A DNA stretch of 64,000 nucleotides from Cryptomeria japonica. Lineage: Eukaryota > Streptophyta > Pinopsida > Cupressales > Cupressaceae. Position numbers and translations under genes: made by a program. The notes below the pieces were generated by a model, which searched no databases, was not told the origin of the DNA, and saw only the letters and a program-made list of their open reading frames with translations. The stretch is from contig NW_026728925.1 in assembly GCF_030272615.1 (NCBI RefSeq), positions 372,001 through 436,000 of the forward strand, read 5' to 3'. Below, in pieces: positions 21,795 through 35,853 of this stretch (position 1 is its first letter; every line of letters begins with the position of its first letter).

Positions 21795-23480
21795 CAACAT
21801 TACCAATTTGAAGCTGAGAACATCACTATATTATTAAGGGAGTCTTATGATCTTGTGGCTGGAATGGTGAAAGGTTATGGACTAAAATTGTATAAGAAAA
21901 TATATTAAAATCCCAAGAATATTATTCATAGAGTGTTCACTAAAATATTGGAAGGTCTTTTAATAAGAATAAATAATTTGAAGGGGATTATTTGTGAAGG
22001 AAATCCATAAAAAACTGAGAGAGATGGTAGGATGGACAATATGGATAGGATGGTAGGAGCTGAGTTGATGTGGAAGTTGAATGATTTAGGGTATAAATGA
22101 TGTTTCAATGATATCAAAGACACAATGAAGATATAATAGATTCTATAACTTTTAAGTTTGGGAAACACACACATAATAAACATGTATTTTTTCCATCCCA
22201 TTGACGGTAGGAAGAATGTGATAATTAGGCATAGTAGCTTATGGATATTTTTGGAGACAATTTCATGGAAGATGTAAGGAAAAAAAAATGTTTATAATTC
22301 TTCTCTAATAAATCTCTATGGTAGCTAACTACCAATTAAAAGTGTAGAATTTTTGTGTGAAAAATGGAGATGAAACTCAAATAGCTAACTATCAATTGGC
22401 CAAAATATCTAGCTATACTATTGAGGACCAATTTATCATAAATGAGGCACTCAAGATAGTTGTCATATTTGTAGTATGTCACTAAAAAAAATGAAAAAGT
22501 GTAGGGGACCATGACGCAAAGCTTGAACATATTAAATCTTGGTCCCCACAAAATGATTTGAAGCTTTAGGCAAAGCATATGGCCATGAATATTTTATAAA
22601 GGGAAAACACACCAGGGAACAATTATAGCTTGCTAATGTGATTGAATAGAACCCATTCAATGGTCTTGATTAAATTATTATTGTAAGAGAACTAAAGCTC
22701 TAAAGGCGAGCAAAGAACTTGACAATGTATGATTTTAATGTCAACATTATTATGAAGGAAAAGGTTTCCACATTGTTTTGTTAGAATTCTATCAACTCTT
22801 GTTCATGATTCAAATTGTCTTGGCTTCATTAATATTTGGAATCAAATTAACTATGTGTGCTAAGCACATTACTAAAACCTTTGAACAAGATGAAATTTGC
22901 AATGGCCTGCTTCGTCGTGTTTTTCTTAATTTTCCTTTAAATTTTTACATTAAAAAAATTATATATTACATAAAAATTGGTAAACCCTAACATAATATTT
23001 GGAGTGACAAATATACATTATAATGTGTATTAAAGCTTTGGTCAGATCCAAACCATAACGTACGGCCTGTTGTAGCAGGCTCATCATATAAGTTGTGTAT
23101 GTTTTACAAAGCGCGATTAAAATCTTACTAATTTATAATCCTTTCAAGTATTATGGATAGGCCCTTTCTTAGTTTTCTCAAACACGTAACTTTTTGTGAC
23201 ACCATAGCAAAAGTCTGTTGAAATTTTTTATGTACCTTTCGTGAATCATATTTAAGATTTGATTAAACTGAATATGTATATTCTTCAATACAAATGAAAT
23301 TATATCCACTCAAGATAGATGAAAGCGATCTGGCCTTTAAAATGTGTCAGTGGTTAGTCAATGGCGATAGATGATATTTCTCCCTATCACCGCAGATCTG
23401 GATTGAAAAATACGTAAATGTATACTGGGTATCCATGGCAGAATATCTTAATTAGGTGATTGGATCCACAATAAGTGTAT

Positions 23481-23669
23481 TCAACAGCAACTAGGATCTG
23501 GAATGTTGCCTTCACAGTTAGGACACGACGCTAACATCTCCACAATTTCAAGCAGATTATCAATGCCTGCATTTGTATTCACTATTTTGTTGAGGATTGG
23601 TCGAGCAGAGACAGCGAGGGAAAACACAACGTTGAGCACAAGCAGCAGTGCCATAACTTTCAGGAGCAT
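23481..23669 (-). CDS. Small secreted Cys-containing peptide, minus-strand paralog (unit 3)
   Basis: Product identical to the unit 1 copy; 62 residues from the first ATG after the TATA box at 23784-23791. Confidence 0.8.
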   Translation of the reverse strand: MLLKVMALLLVLNVVFSLAVSARPILNKIVNTNAGIDNLLEIVEMLASCPNCEGNIPDPSCC

Positions 23670-24195
23670 CGATCTCGACAATACTAATTGGCAGAATGAA
23701 TGTTAACAAATGAAAAAACGTATTCGGTTTAGCGAGATAGAGAGCGAAGATCGAGAATGGTGATGGATAAACAAGGAAAATCGTATTTATAGAGACAGAC
23801 GACGGCGTGTGAGTATGTTTGATCAAGTCAAAATTAAAATTTGTTTAACTAGGGTGATATTCAAAGTAAAAAATGGCGCGTGGAACTGCAACATTTCAAG
23901 AGGCGACAAAGGGACTTTGAATATCAACATTGACTTATTCATATTGCACGTCAATTGTCTTCGCTTTCTATCAAGCATGAAAGCACCTTTAACACCAATA
24001 TCACCAATTTCAATTTTGACCTATTCAAACATTTGCACTCCATCGTCCATCTCTATAAATACGATTTACCTGGTTTATACATCACCATTCTCGATCTTCG
24101 CTCTCTATCTCTTAAAAAATTCACTCGGCTCTTCTTTCTTCATTTGTAAACCAATACGTACGTTTCTTTGCTTGATATTCATTCTGGCAATTAGT
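23670..24195. promoter_or_regulatory. Shared divergent promoter region, unit 3
   Basis: W-box cores at 23826-23831 and 24016-24021 and both TATA boxes are intact. A private C>T at 23846 lies just beyond the minus-gene W-box. Confidence 0.68.
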
Positions 24196-24420
24196 ATGGA
24201 GAGATCGATTCATCTGAAAGTTATGGCAGTGCTGCTCATGCTCAACGCTATGGTTTTCCTCGCTGTCTCTGCTCGACCAATCCTGACGGAAAAAGTGAAT
24301 ACAAATGCAAGCGTGAACAACAATGATTCAATTGATAATCTGGTTGAAATTGTGGAGATGTTAGCATCTGGTTCTAACTGTTCAGGCAACATCAAAGATC
24401 CTAATTGCCGCAAAAGATAA
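24196..24420 (+). CDS. Small secreted peptide, plus-strand paralog (unit 3)
   Basis: Product identical to the unit 1 copy. The C>T at 23846 is upstream of the promoter elements and does not touch the coding sequence. Confidence 0.82.
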   Translation: MERSIHLKVMAVLLMLNAMVFLAVSARPILTEKVNTNASVNNNDSIDNLVEIVEMLASGSNCSGNIKDPNCRKR

Positions 24421-24923
24421 AACAATGATGCATAGAGTTACTGTGAATCCAACGCACATAACTAAGATTTTTCGCCACGGAAATCCGCGAGAGCTTTACA
24501 TTATTTGGGTATTTTGTGGTCCATGGTGACAACGAGAAAGAGAAATATAATTAAATCCCTTGGACACTACTCGCTGACACATTTTAAAACCAGAACGCTT
24601 TCATCCATCTGGATTGCGTAATATGTAATTATTTTTCTGTATTCAAGAATATACATATTCAGCCCAATCAAATCTTAAATATCAAATTTGTTTCATTAAA
24701 TATTCGTTTTCTAATTGTTCATTGTTTTCCACATTGAAGTTGGTGTGGTGGTAGCTCTAGTTTGTCGCAGAAATAACGTTTTCCTTTCTATTTCCCAATT
24801 ATCATTGATCTTTTAGTGGTAAACTATCAAACTTATATTGAGTCAAGTTTCCCTATTCCTCTTTGGATATCCCAATTACTTATACAAATTATACATATTA
24901 CTTATTTATACCGTTAATTTAAG

Positions 24924-26810
24924 TAGCATAGGTCAACTTCTTGTGATATGATTAGTCAAGCAAGGAACCAAGCTCTCCTCCTCAATTGTCATTATTTTTA
25001 GTGAAAATTATTAGTAACAAAAAATGATACGTAGCATTATCTCAAAGGCATCATGCAAACCCTTCACATCTATCTGTGCTACATAATGTTAATTCACTAC
25101 TCACCAAATGTGATATGGTCATACTTTTTCCCTAAACAAAATCAACAACAATCAAAAGTAATGGAATTTTAAACAAGTTAAACACTTATAAAATTAAAAA
25201 ATGAAGCCATTAATGCAATGATTTCAAGAAAATAAAGCTATTTAGTACTATTATTATAGCGAGAAGAATAAATGGATTTTATCTCTCTGTTTAGAACAGA
25301 TTTCCTTCTAAGGTGAAAATTTTGCAACTAATTTTCCTAAGGTATTTTGTCAAGTTCAATTAGAGGATATAAAATATTGGAGGTGCGTTTTATGTAGTGC
25401 AACTTTCTTGGTACTTGAACTTGACACAAAATAAAAGGATGTTTATGTGCAGTCAAGTATGTCAAGTAGTGCAACTTTCTTGGCACTTGAATTTGGTAAT
25501 TTTTCTAAAGCCAACAAAGTATTTGTGCTTCTTATCTAACTATGAATTTTAGTTCCTTGAATTTTCTTTTAGTTTTGATAGAATCAAGAAAATGCTAACT
25601 CAATCATATAATATCTAATATTTTGAAGGATAAAGTGCCATGGCTTATCTAACCAATTCGCTAGAATGTTGGAGAAGTTTGAAAAACATATATTGAATGG
25701 TGTCCTAGCCAAAAGTAGGAATAATATTGAATTTGCTACAAGTAATTTTGGTCTATTGGATTATTTCATTAAAAAATTGCTTGAGACTAGCGTAATGAAT
25801 AAAAATTATATGTTTGGCCTTGCCAAAGTTATTATTTTTAATTGCTTCTTTTTTTAAAACTTTTTGGTTTTCATATGTAAGAAATATTATGTTACTTGAC
25901 CTAAGAAGTTAATTATTAAAAGGAGAAACTATTGTTTACAACTGAAAGTAAGTTAAAATTTCTTTTCTCTTGAATCCCAATATCCTTGAAGTTTTTAAAC
26001 TTTCTCAGCTTACCGCTAAATATTATTTAGACAAGAATAGTGATAGGTTCAAGTAGTTCTTAAGGTATATAATCAATTCTAACATGAAATAAAAGGTGTT
26101 GGATTTTGTTTGAAGAAATAAATTAGAGCCCTTTGAAATTAAGCAATTTGATGGATATTTTAGATTATTTTTCTAGGTACTAGGAATGTACTATAAGAAG
26201 CAAATATGCATATGTCTAATGCGCCTTCTTGTAAATATCCAAAAAATTATGTAAATAGAATATTTAATTATGAGGCAGGGGTTGTAGCGGGATTCCATAA
26301 ATCTATTATAAATTTTAAAATAGCTTACCCTCCTTGTACTTTCATATAGTATCCACTCTTGCACACTTTATTGCAAGCCTTCTCTTTTGAATGGACTAAG
26401 TAGTTAGGAAAGAAACTAGTTTTATACTTCATTTGTGTTAGACATGTTTTTATTGTCTAATTAAAAACAATGCAATTGGATATACATTTGTCTTGTAGAA
26501 GTTATAGATTTTTTATTATTTCTTTACTATCCTTATCCTTAATATACTAGGATTTATATAGCATAAGAATATCTAATTAAGTAATAAATTTTCTTAGTCC
26601 CCCTATTTATCTTTTTGGGTGAAATATTGATAAAATGAAGGATACAATATGTATCATGATTGAAGAACTATAACCATAATTATGGCTATCCTATAGTTCA
26701 TCATTACTCGTCTACTTTTATGCCTAACCAAGTGATATCTCTAGTAATCATATGGTACATGTATGAGGTGGATAATATTTTATTTTAAGTAGCATTAGAA
26801 AGATGGTTCC
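24924..26810 (+). repeat. Block B, unit 3
   Basis: Carries the C>G variant CTAGCGTAATG near 25790 that recurs in unit 5. The direct repeat lies at 25394-25423 and 25466-25495. Confidence 0.72.
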
Positions 26811-27569
26811 TATTAGAGTAAAAGGTTTTATTTACTAAATTAATTTAATCATATTGATTAATTAACTAAGTCACCTTTTCCTTTTTTCACTTAAGCTAAA
26901 TTTAGGAAGCTTTTTGGGGAATTTAATAGTTATTTTATTTCATGCATTCATCCCTTAGGGTTTGCTTTAGGGTTTTGATCTCCTTTATTAAACAATTGAT
27001 CTCATTGTAATTATTCATTCTGGCAAGTTAATTCATTTGTGATTCTTCTTGCAATTGTCTCCAATTATTCTTGCACTCTCTTGTTTGTAGGATTTTCTCT
27101 TGTACGTGGCAGGTATTTGCATGCAGGCGATTATTGGGCATTGTGGAATTCATCAATCATGAATTCTATCATGTTATCAGAAGTCCAGACCTGATGCACC
27201 TCATTCATCAAATTTGATATTTTCCTTATGAATATTTTTTGTTTGCATCTTGGGTCAATTTGAATCTCAAAATAAGATCTCTGAGGATTTGAAAATTCAC
27301 CTTTTTTTGTGATCAAGGGGGGCGCCTATTGTTTTGGACCACCACCACCAGTGGTTAGAGACCTCCTCCCCTCCCCGACTGCCCTCCACCACCTCATGCC
27401 ATCAACGGACCACCACCGCGCCACCAGTTTCATTGTTAGAAGCCTTTTTGAGCCTATTGGGATTTTTTTGTGATATTGGGAGCAAACAGAGGCGTTCTTC
27501 GATAAACCATATATTGAAGTAGAATTTATTTTAGATTTCATTTCTGGTTTGACCTTTTCTATTTTAGAA
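26811..27569 (+). mobile_element. LTR, mutated primer-binding site and leader (units 3/4 junction)
   Basis: LTR 26811-27171. The primer-binding site at 27172-27181 reads TGTTATCAGA, a G>T change at 27174 shared only with the next copy. The change weakens tRNA pairing but has no consequence in an element already lacking coding regions. Confidence 0.75.
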
Positions 27570-27591
27570 TTGATGTAAACTTTTTTTTTAA

Positions 27592-27611
27592 TCTTTTCTA
27601 TTTTGTTTTAA
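27592..27611. repeat. 20-bp polymorphic segment (long form, unit 4)
   Basis: The extra segment TCTTTTCTATTTTGTTTTAA ends in a copy of TTTTGTTTTAA, whose partner lies just before it; here the partner has G>T. The arrangement fits slippage between 11-bp direct repeats. Other long-form copies are at 36635-36654, 54701-54720 and 63744-63763. Confidence 0.85.
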
Positions 27612-27614
27612 CCG

Positions 27615-27801
27615 TTATCTCGTCATACTAACTGCCAAAACGAACCTGAAGCAAAGATGCGTGATAAAGAGAGTATATTGTATTTATAAACAGAGTGCAA
27701 GCGTTTGTATAGGTCAAGAGTGATATTCGGTGAAAAAGGGTGAGATTCAAAGTAAAACAATGGAGCGTTGAATTGCAGCATTTTAAGAGGCTCGAGCTCA
27801 G
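27615..27801 (-). pseudogene. Third-paralog promoter/5'UTR fragment, unit 4
   Basis: TATAAATA (27681-27688) and the W-box core (27712-27717) are retained. Two A>G changes (+ strand) further upstream, near 27801 and 27813, are shared with unit 5. Confidence 0.7.
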
Positions 27802-29001
27802 AAGATGCTTTTGTTTTTCTTGAACCAAACAATACAGTAGAAGTTCAATGCATTTTTGGTTTCACCATTTTTCTTTTCATACAACCCTTTATAATTTATA
27901 AAAACGTTTTTCAATAAATTTTTTAATTTTAACCAAAATTGAAATGGTCAAGCAAAGAAAAAAAATGTTGAATAGCAGCAATGAGTATGCTGATCTTGAA
28001 TGCTATTCATTATTGAAAAAGTGTCTTTGATGACAAAGTGGACGTTATGATAAGTACAATAATTGAAAGGATACAATTTTAAAGGAAAAATCTTCAGAAT
28101 CCTATCATCTAAAGTATCATAAATTGATGGAACCTCAAACCGTACATTTTAAAATCTCTCCCAATGGGATGTTTCTTTTGAAATATTTTTTTTGTGTGCA
28201 AGGGTGAGCTAGTCATAGTTCTAGTCTTTTCATGACCCCTTTTCTCCCAAGTACAATAGTTTGGAGTTGAGATGCACTTTCTATTATTCCACTTTGGTTT
28301 TTTGTTCTTCCAATCATGGATCTTTAATTTACATCTTTATGTCTCTTTTACCATTTATTAATAGGTAACATTACCTTTTAGCTATATACCATCATTTCAT
28401 CCTTTCTAGTTGTCCTTTCCTTTATTGATGTTTTGTTATTAGCCTTAATAGCTTAATAATCTTTGATGAGTGACCACTTTAATGAATTGTCAAAATTTAT
28501 TTGTATCCCTTTGTTGTTATTGCATCTATATTCTTTTTTATTTTCTATGAAGGAAGGTATAGTTAGAACCATTATGGTCCTTGTATCAAGTGTGCATGTT
28601 ATAATATGATAGATGATAACTTTCATTTTCTTTATATGTCAATCTAACATCAACAAGAGCATCGCTTATCATAGAATCTACCCACCTATGTGGTACAGTT
28701 GAAAGAACTAACATTTGGCTTGTTGCCAATAGAAATTTTCTATTTGTCTACATGTGTTCAATCCCTTTGTGAGATGTAAGAGGATCATTTGATAATAATA
28801 TGTCATGTTTCTCTAAAGACTTAAACGGGAGTTTTTGTTTGAGATATCTCATTCTTTGTTGCTTGTGGCCTATGAATTTTTTATGTTGAGGCGTCCCCCT
28901 CCTCTTGTATTATGAGATTTTCCTTGTACCGACAAGTATATATTGATGTGTGATAAGATTCAACATATTTCCCACATCACTTCAACATATACTTGTTGCA
29001 G

Positions 29002-30837
29002 GTAGCATGTGCCAACTTCTTGTGATATGAGTGCTCCATACATACAACCAACCTCTCCTCCCCAATTGTCAATATTCTTAGTGACAAATAGCTGAAATGT
29101 GGCATTCTCTTCAATACATCACATAGGCTCTTGAAATCTATATGTGCTAGATAATTTTAATTCACCACTTAGCAATATGTGATATGGTAATAATTATTTT
29201 CTCAAAGAAAATAAACAACAATCATGTAATGAAATTTTTAACAGGTTAAACACTTCGAAAAATTAAAAATTAAACCATTAATGCAATACATTAGAACATG
29301 GGAATATGTTTGCCATTATTAGAGTGGGAAGAATAAATGGGGTGGTATAGCTCTCCATTGACTAATTTTCCTAAGGTACTGTGTCAACTTCAAAATAATG
29401 TTTGTATAGTTTTTCAATTCTATTTTATTTAGTGCAGCATTTCTAGTCTTTAAATTTGATGCAAAATGAAAGGGTTTCCATGTGCATTCAAGTATGTCCT
29501 TAACTTCTCCTTTCAATATTAAAAAAAATATATTTTATCTATTTGAGAAAATTTCTTAAGAGGAAGATAAAAAAAAAAATTGTGCTCGTTATCAAACTAT
29601 GATTTTTTGTTCCTTGGGAGATAGATAAAATTTGAGTGATTTGATGAGTTCCATAGAATGATAAACAAATTTGAAAAAGATAAAATTAATGGATGGTGTC
29701 CTAGCGATTCATTTCAAGAACATTCTTGAATTTAGGAAGAATATCAAATTTCCTATATGTAGATGGTATCTATTTGATTATTTATTTAACAAGTTTTTTG
29801 TGCCTAGCATAATGGATAATCATTATAGGTTTCACCTTGTCAATGTAGTTATCCTTAATTTATTCCTTTGTGAATATTTGTTGGGTCTCATATGTAAGAA
29901 ATACTATCATAAGACCCATGAAGTTAAATATTTAAAGAGGGTAGAGTTACTTACAAATACAAATAAATTAACAAGTTTTATTTGACCTAACTCCATGTTT
30001 CACTAAAACTAATTCCTTATGAGCTTGCCACTAAATATGGTTGAGACATAATAGTCCTAGGGTGATTTACTTTTGGAGGCATATAATCAAGTCCAATGTA
30101 CAGTAAATAGTGTTGAAGACTTGCTCAAGAAATGAACTATAGCCCTTTGAAATTTACAAATTTGAGGGATATTTCAATTCAAATTATTACATATTATGCT
30201 AGGTCCTAGAAATGTAGTGTAATTAATAAATATGCATATGTCTATGACGCTTGTTTTGAATGTTCATTTTTTTTAATGTAAATAGGCTATTTGAGTATTT
30301 GGACCATGGATCATACAGGGAATATACAAATATATTATTAATTTTAAAATCACTTACCCTCCCTATATCTCCATATGGTATATCACCCTTTTTCACACTT
30401 TCTTGGAAGCCTTCTCTAGTTAATGGACAAAGTAGGTAGGAAATTAATGGGTTCTATACTTCATCTATGTTAAAGATGTAGTGTTTGTTTGAATGAACCC
30501 TTTGTGGCTATATATACATTTCTCATCTAGAAATTGTAGAAATTTTTAGTATTTCTTTATTACCCTTATGTTGAATATATTACGATTTTTGTAGAAGAAG
30601 TCTGTCTAATTAAGTAATGAATTTACTTAGTACCCATATTTCTTCTTTTTGGGAAAAGGTTGATGATAATATAGGATACAATATGTATCACTATTGAAGA
30701 ATTGTAATCAAAATTTATGTTTCTCCTATGGTTCCTCATTACTTGTTTATTTATAACCAACTAATAGTTATAGTAATCATATGGTACATGTATGAGGTGG
30801 ATAAATTTCATTCTAAGTAGCATTAGAAAGATAGTTA
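29002..30837 (+). repeat. Block A, unit 4
   Basis: Same version as units 1-3 at GGGGTGGTATAG. The unidentified stretch to 32288 follows. Confidence 0.72.
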
Positions 30838-32523
30838 CAACATTACCAATTTGAAGCTGAGAACATCACTATATTATTAAGGGAGTCTTATGATCTTGTG
30901 GCTGGAATGGTGAAAGGTTATGGACTAAAATTGTATAAGAAAATATATTAAAATCCCAAGAATATTATTCATAGAGTGTTCACTAAAATATTGGAAGGTC
31001 TTTTAATAAGAATAAATAATTTGAAGGGGATTATTTGTGAAGGAAATCCATAAAAAACTGAGAGAGATGGTAGGATGGACAATATGGATAGGATGGTAGG
31101 AGCTGAGTTGATGTGGAAGTTGAATGATTTAGGGTATAAATGATGTTTCAATGATATCAAAGACACAATGAAGATATAATAGATTCTATAACTTTTAAGT
31201 TTGGGAAACACACACATAATAAACATGTATTTTTTCCATCCCATTGACGGTAGGAAGAATGTGATAATTAGGCATAGTAGCTTATGGATATTTTTGGAGA
31301 CAATTTCATGGAAGATGTAAGGAAAAAAAAATGTTTATAATTCTTCTCTAATAAATCTCTATGGTAGCTAACTACCAATTAAAAGTGTAGAATTTTTGTG
31401 TGAAAAATGGAGATGAAACTCAAATAGCTAACTATCAATTGGCCAAAATATCTAGCTATACTATTGAGGACCAATTTATCATAAATGAGGCACTCAAGAT
31501 AGTTGTCATATTTGTAGTATGTCACTAAAAAAAATGAAAAAGTGTAGGGGACCATGACGCAAAGCTTGAACATATTAAATCTTGGTCCCCACAAAATGAT
31601 TTGAAGCTTTAGGCAAAGCATATGGCCATGAATATTTTATAAAGGGAAAACACACCAGGGAACAATTATAGCTTGCTAATGTGATTGAATAGAACCCATT
31701 CAATGGTCTTGATTAAATTATTATTGTAAGAGAACTAAAGCTCTAAAGGCGAGCAAAGAACTTGACAATGTATGATTTTAATGTCAACATTATTATGAAG
31801 GAAAAGGTTTCCACATTGTTTTGTTAGAATTCTATCAACTCTTGTTCATGATTCAAATTGTCTTGGCTTCATTAATATTTGGAATCAAATTAACTATGTG
31901 TGCTAAGCACATTACTAAAACCTTTGAACAAGATGAAATTTGCAATGGCCTGCTTCGTCGTGTTTTTCTTAATTTTCCTTTAAATTTTTACATTAAAAAA
32001 ATTATATATTACATAAAAATTGGTAAACCCTAACATAATATTTGGAGTGACAAATATACATTATAATGTGTATTAAAGCTTTGGTCAGATCCAAACCATA
32101 ACGTACGGCCTGTTGTAGCAGGCTCATCATATAAGTTGTGTATGTTTTACAAAGCGCGATTAAAATCTTACTAATTTATAATCCTTTCAAGTATTATGGA
32201 TAGGCCCTTTCTTAGTTTTCTCAAACACGTAACTTTTTGTGACACCATAGCAAAAGTCTGTTGAAATTTTTTATGTACCTTTCGTGAATCATATTTAAGA
32301 TTTGATTAAACTGAATATGTATATTCTTCAATACAAATGAAATTATATCCACTCAAGATAGATGAAAGCGATCTGGCCTTTAAAATGTGTCAGTGGTTAG
32401 TCAATGGCGATAGATGATATTTCTCCCTATCACCGCAGATCTGGATTGAAAAATACGTAAATGTATACTGGGTATCCATGGCAGAATATCTTAATTAGGT
32501 GATTGGATCCACAATAAGTGTAT

Positions 32524-32712
32524 TCAACAGCAACTAGGATCTGGAATGTTGCCTTCACAGTTAGGACACGACGCTAACATCTCCACAATTTCAAGCAGAT
32601 TATCAATGCCTGCATTTGTATTCACTATTTTGTTGAGGATTGGTCGAGCAGAGACAGCGAGGGAAAACACAACGTTGAGCACAAGCAGCAGTGCCATAAC
32701 TTTCAGGAGCAT
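32524..32712 (-). CDS. Small secreted Cys-containing peptide, minus-strand paralog (unit 4)
   Basis: Product identical to the unit 1 copy; TATA box at 32827-32834. Confidence 0.8.
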   Translation of the reverse strand: MLLKVMALLLVLNVVFSLAVSARPILNKIVNTNAGIDNLLEIVEMLASCPNCEGNIPDPSCC

Positions 32713-33238
32713 CGATCTCGACAATACTAATTGGCAGAATGAATGTTAACAAATGAAAAAACGTATTCGGTTTAGCGAGATAGAGAGCGAAGATCGAGAA
32801 TGGTGATGGATAAACAAGGAAAATCGTATTTATAGAGACAGACGACGGCGTGTGAGTATGTTTGATCAAGTCAAAATTAAAATTTGTTCAACTAGGGTGA
32901 TATTCAAAGTAAAAAATGGCGCGTGGAACTGCAACATTTCAAGAGGCGACAAAGGGACTTTGAATATCAACATTGACTTATTCATATTGCACGTCAATTG
33001 TCTTCGCTTTCTATCAAGCATGAAAGCACCTTTAACACCAATATCACCAATTTCAATTTTGACCTATTCAAACATTTGCACTCCATCGTCCATCTCTATA
33101 AATACGATTTACCTGGTTTATACATCACCATTCTCGATCTTCGCTCTCTATCTCTTAAAAAATTCACTCGGCTCTTCTTTCTTCATTTGTAAACCAATAC
33201 GTACGTTTCTTTGCTTGATATTCATTCTGGCAATTAGT
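32713..33238. promoter_or_regulatory. Shared divergent promoter region, unit 4
   Basis: W-box cores at 32869-32874 and 33059-33064 and TATA boxes at 32827-32834 and 33097-33104 are unchanged. Confidence 0.68.
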
Positions 33239-33463
33239 ATGGAGAGATCGATTCATCTGAAAGTTATGGCAGTGCTGCTCATGCTCAACGCTATGGTTTT
33301 CCTCGCTGTCTCTGCTCGACCAATCCTGACGGAAAAAGTGAATACAAATGCAAGCGTGAACAACAATGATTCAATTGATAATCTGGTTGAAATTGTGGAG
33401 ATGTTAGCATCTGGTTCTAACTGTTCAGGCAACATCAAAGATCCTAATTGCCGCAAAAGATAA
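33239..33463 (+). CDS. Small secreted peptide, plus-strand paralog (unit 4)
   Basis: Product identical to the unit 1 copy; signal peptide, linker and tail are unchanged. Confidence 0.82.
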   Translation: MERSIHLKVMAVLLMLNAMVFLAVSARPILTEKVNTNASVNNNDSIDNLVEIVEMLASGSNCSGNIKDPNCRKR

Positions 33464-33966
33464 AACAATGATGCATAGAGTTACTGTGAATCCAACGCAC
33501 ATAACTAAGATTTTTCGCCACGGAAATCCGCGAGAGCTTTACATTATTTGGGTATTTTGTGGTCCATGGTGACAACGAGAAAGAGAAATATAATTAAATC
33601 CCTTGGACACTACTCGCTGACACATTTTAAAACCAGAACGCTTTCATCCATCTGGATTGCGTAATATGTAATTATTTTTCTGTATTCAAGAATATACATA
33701 TTCAGCCCAATCAAATCTTAAATATCAAATTTGTTTCATTAAATATTCGTTTTCTAATTGTTCATTGTTTTCCACATTGAAGTTGGTGTGGTGGTAGCTT
33801 TAGTTTGTCGCAGAAATAACGTTTTCCTTTCTATTTCCCAATTATCATTGATCTTTTAGTGGTAAACTATCAAACTTATATTGAGTCAAGTTTCCCTATT
33901 CCTCTTTGGATATCCCAATTACTTATACAAATTATACATATTACTTATTTATACCGTTAATTTAAG

Positions 33967-35853
33967 TAGCATAGGTCAACTTCTTGTGATATGATTAGTC
34001 AAGCAAGGAACCAAGCTCTCCTCCTCAATTGTCATTATTTTTAGTGAAAATTATTAGTAACAAAAAATGATACGTAGCATTATCTCAAAGGCATCATGCA
34101 AACCCTTCACATCTATCTGTGCTACATAATGTTAATTCACTACTCACCAAATGTGATATGGTCATACTTTTTCCCTAAACAAAATCAACAACAATCAAAA
34201 GTAATGGAATTTTAAACAAGTTAAACACTTATAAAATTAAAAAATGAAGCCATTAATGCAATGATTTCAAGAAAATAAAGCTATTTAGTACTATTATTAT
34301 AGCGAGAAGAATAAATGGATTTTATCTCTCTGTTTAGAACAGATTTCCTTCTAAGGTGAAAATTTTGCAACTAATTTTCCTAAGGTATTTTGTCAAGTTC
34401 AATTAGAGGATATAAAATATTGGAGGTGCGTTTTATGTAGTGCAACTTTCTTCGTACTTGAACTTGACACAAAATAAAAGGATGTTTATGTGCAGTCAAG
34501 TATGTCAAGTAGTGCAACTTTCTTGGCACTTGAATTTGGTAATTTTTCTAAAGCCAACAAAGTATTTGTGCTTCTTATCTAACTATGAATTTTAGTTCCT
34601 TGAATTTTCTTTTAGTTTTGATAGAATCAAGAAAATGCTAACTCAATCATATAATATCTAATATTTTGAAGGATAAAGTGCCATGGCTTATCTAACCAAT
34701 TCGCTAGAATGTTGGAGAAGTTTGAAAAACATATATTGAATGGTGTCCTAGCCAAAAGTAGGAATAATATTGAATTTGCTACAAGTAATTTTGGTCTATT
34801 GGATTATTTCATTAAAAAATTGCTTGAGACTAGCCTAATGAATAAAAATTATATGTTTGGCCTTGCCAAAGTTATTATTTTTAATTGCTTCTTTTTTTAA
34901 AACTTTTTGGTTTTCATATGTAAGAAATATTATGTTACTTGACCTAAGAAGTTAATTATTAAAAGGAGAAACTATTGTTTACAACTGAAAGTAAGTTAAA
35001 ATTTCTTTTCTCTTGAATCCCAATATCCTTGAAGTTTTTAAACTTTCTCAGCTTACCGCTAAATATTATTTAGACAAGAATAGTGATAGGTTCAAGTAGT
35101 TCTTAAGGTATATAATCAATTCTAACATGAAATAAAAGGTGTTGGATTTTGTTTGAAGAAATAAATTAGAGCCCTTTGAAATTAAGCAATTTGATGGATA
35201 TTTTAGATTATTTTTCTAGGTACTAGGAATGTACTATAAGAAGCAAATATGCATATGTCTAATGCGCCTTCTTGTAAATATCCAAAAAATTATGTAAATA
35301 GAATATTTAATTATGAGGCAGGGGTTGTAGCGGGATTCCATAAATCTATTATAAATTTTAAAATAGCTTACCCTCCTTGTACTTTCATATAGTATCCACT
35401 CTTGCACACTTTATTGCAAGCCTTCTCTTTTGAATGGACTAAGTAGTTAGGAAAGAAACTAGTTTTATACTTCATTTGTGTTAGACATGTTTTTATTGTC
35501 TAATTAAAAACAATGCAATTGGATATACATTTGTCTTGTAGAAGTTATAGAATTTTTATTATTTCTTTACTATCCTTATCCTTAATATACTAGGATTTAT
35601 ATAGCATAAGAATATCTAATTAAGTAATAAATTTTCTTAGTCCCCCTATTTATCTTTTTGGGTGAAATATTGATAAAATGAAGGATACAATATGTATCAT
35701 GATTGAAGAACTATAACCATAATTATGGCTATCCTATAGTTCATCATTACTCGTCTACTTTTATGCCTAACCAAGTGATATCTCTAGTAATCATATGGTA
35801 CATGTATGAGGTGGATAATATTTTATTTTAAGTAGCATTAGAAAGATGGTTCC
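33967..35853 (+). repeat. Block B, unit 4
   Basis: Reads CTAGCCTAATGAAT, like units 1 and 2 and unlike its neighbours 3 and 5. It has a private G>C (TTCTTCGTACTTG) in the first copy of the internal direct repeat. Confidence 0.72.

Larger units (their letters stand above)
18047..27069. repeat. Tandem array unit 3 (9023 bp)
   Basis: This is the first unit with the ATGCATAG and GGTCCATGG variants downstream of the plus gene, which persist through unit 7. Block B has CTAGCGTAATG, shared with unit 5 but not unit 4. The LTR reads AATAGTTATT near 26926, shared with unit 4. It lacks the 20-bp segment. Confidence 0.97.
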
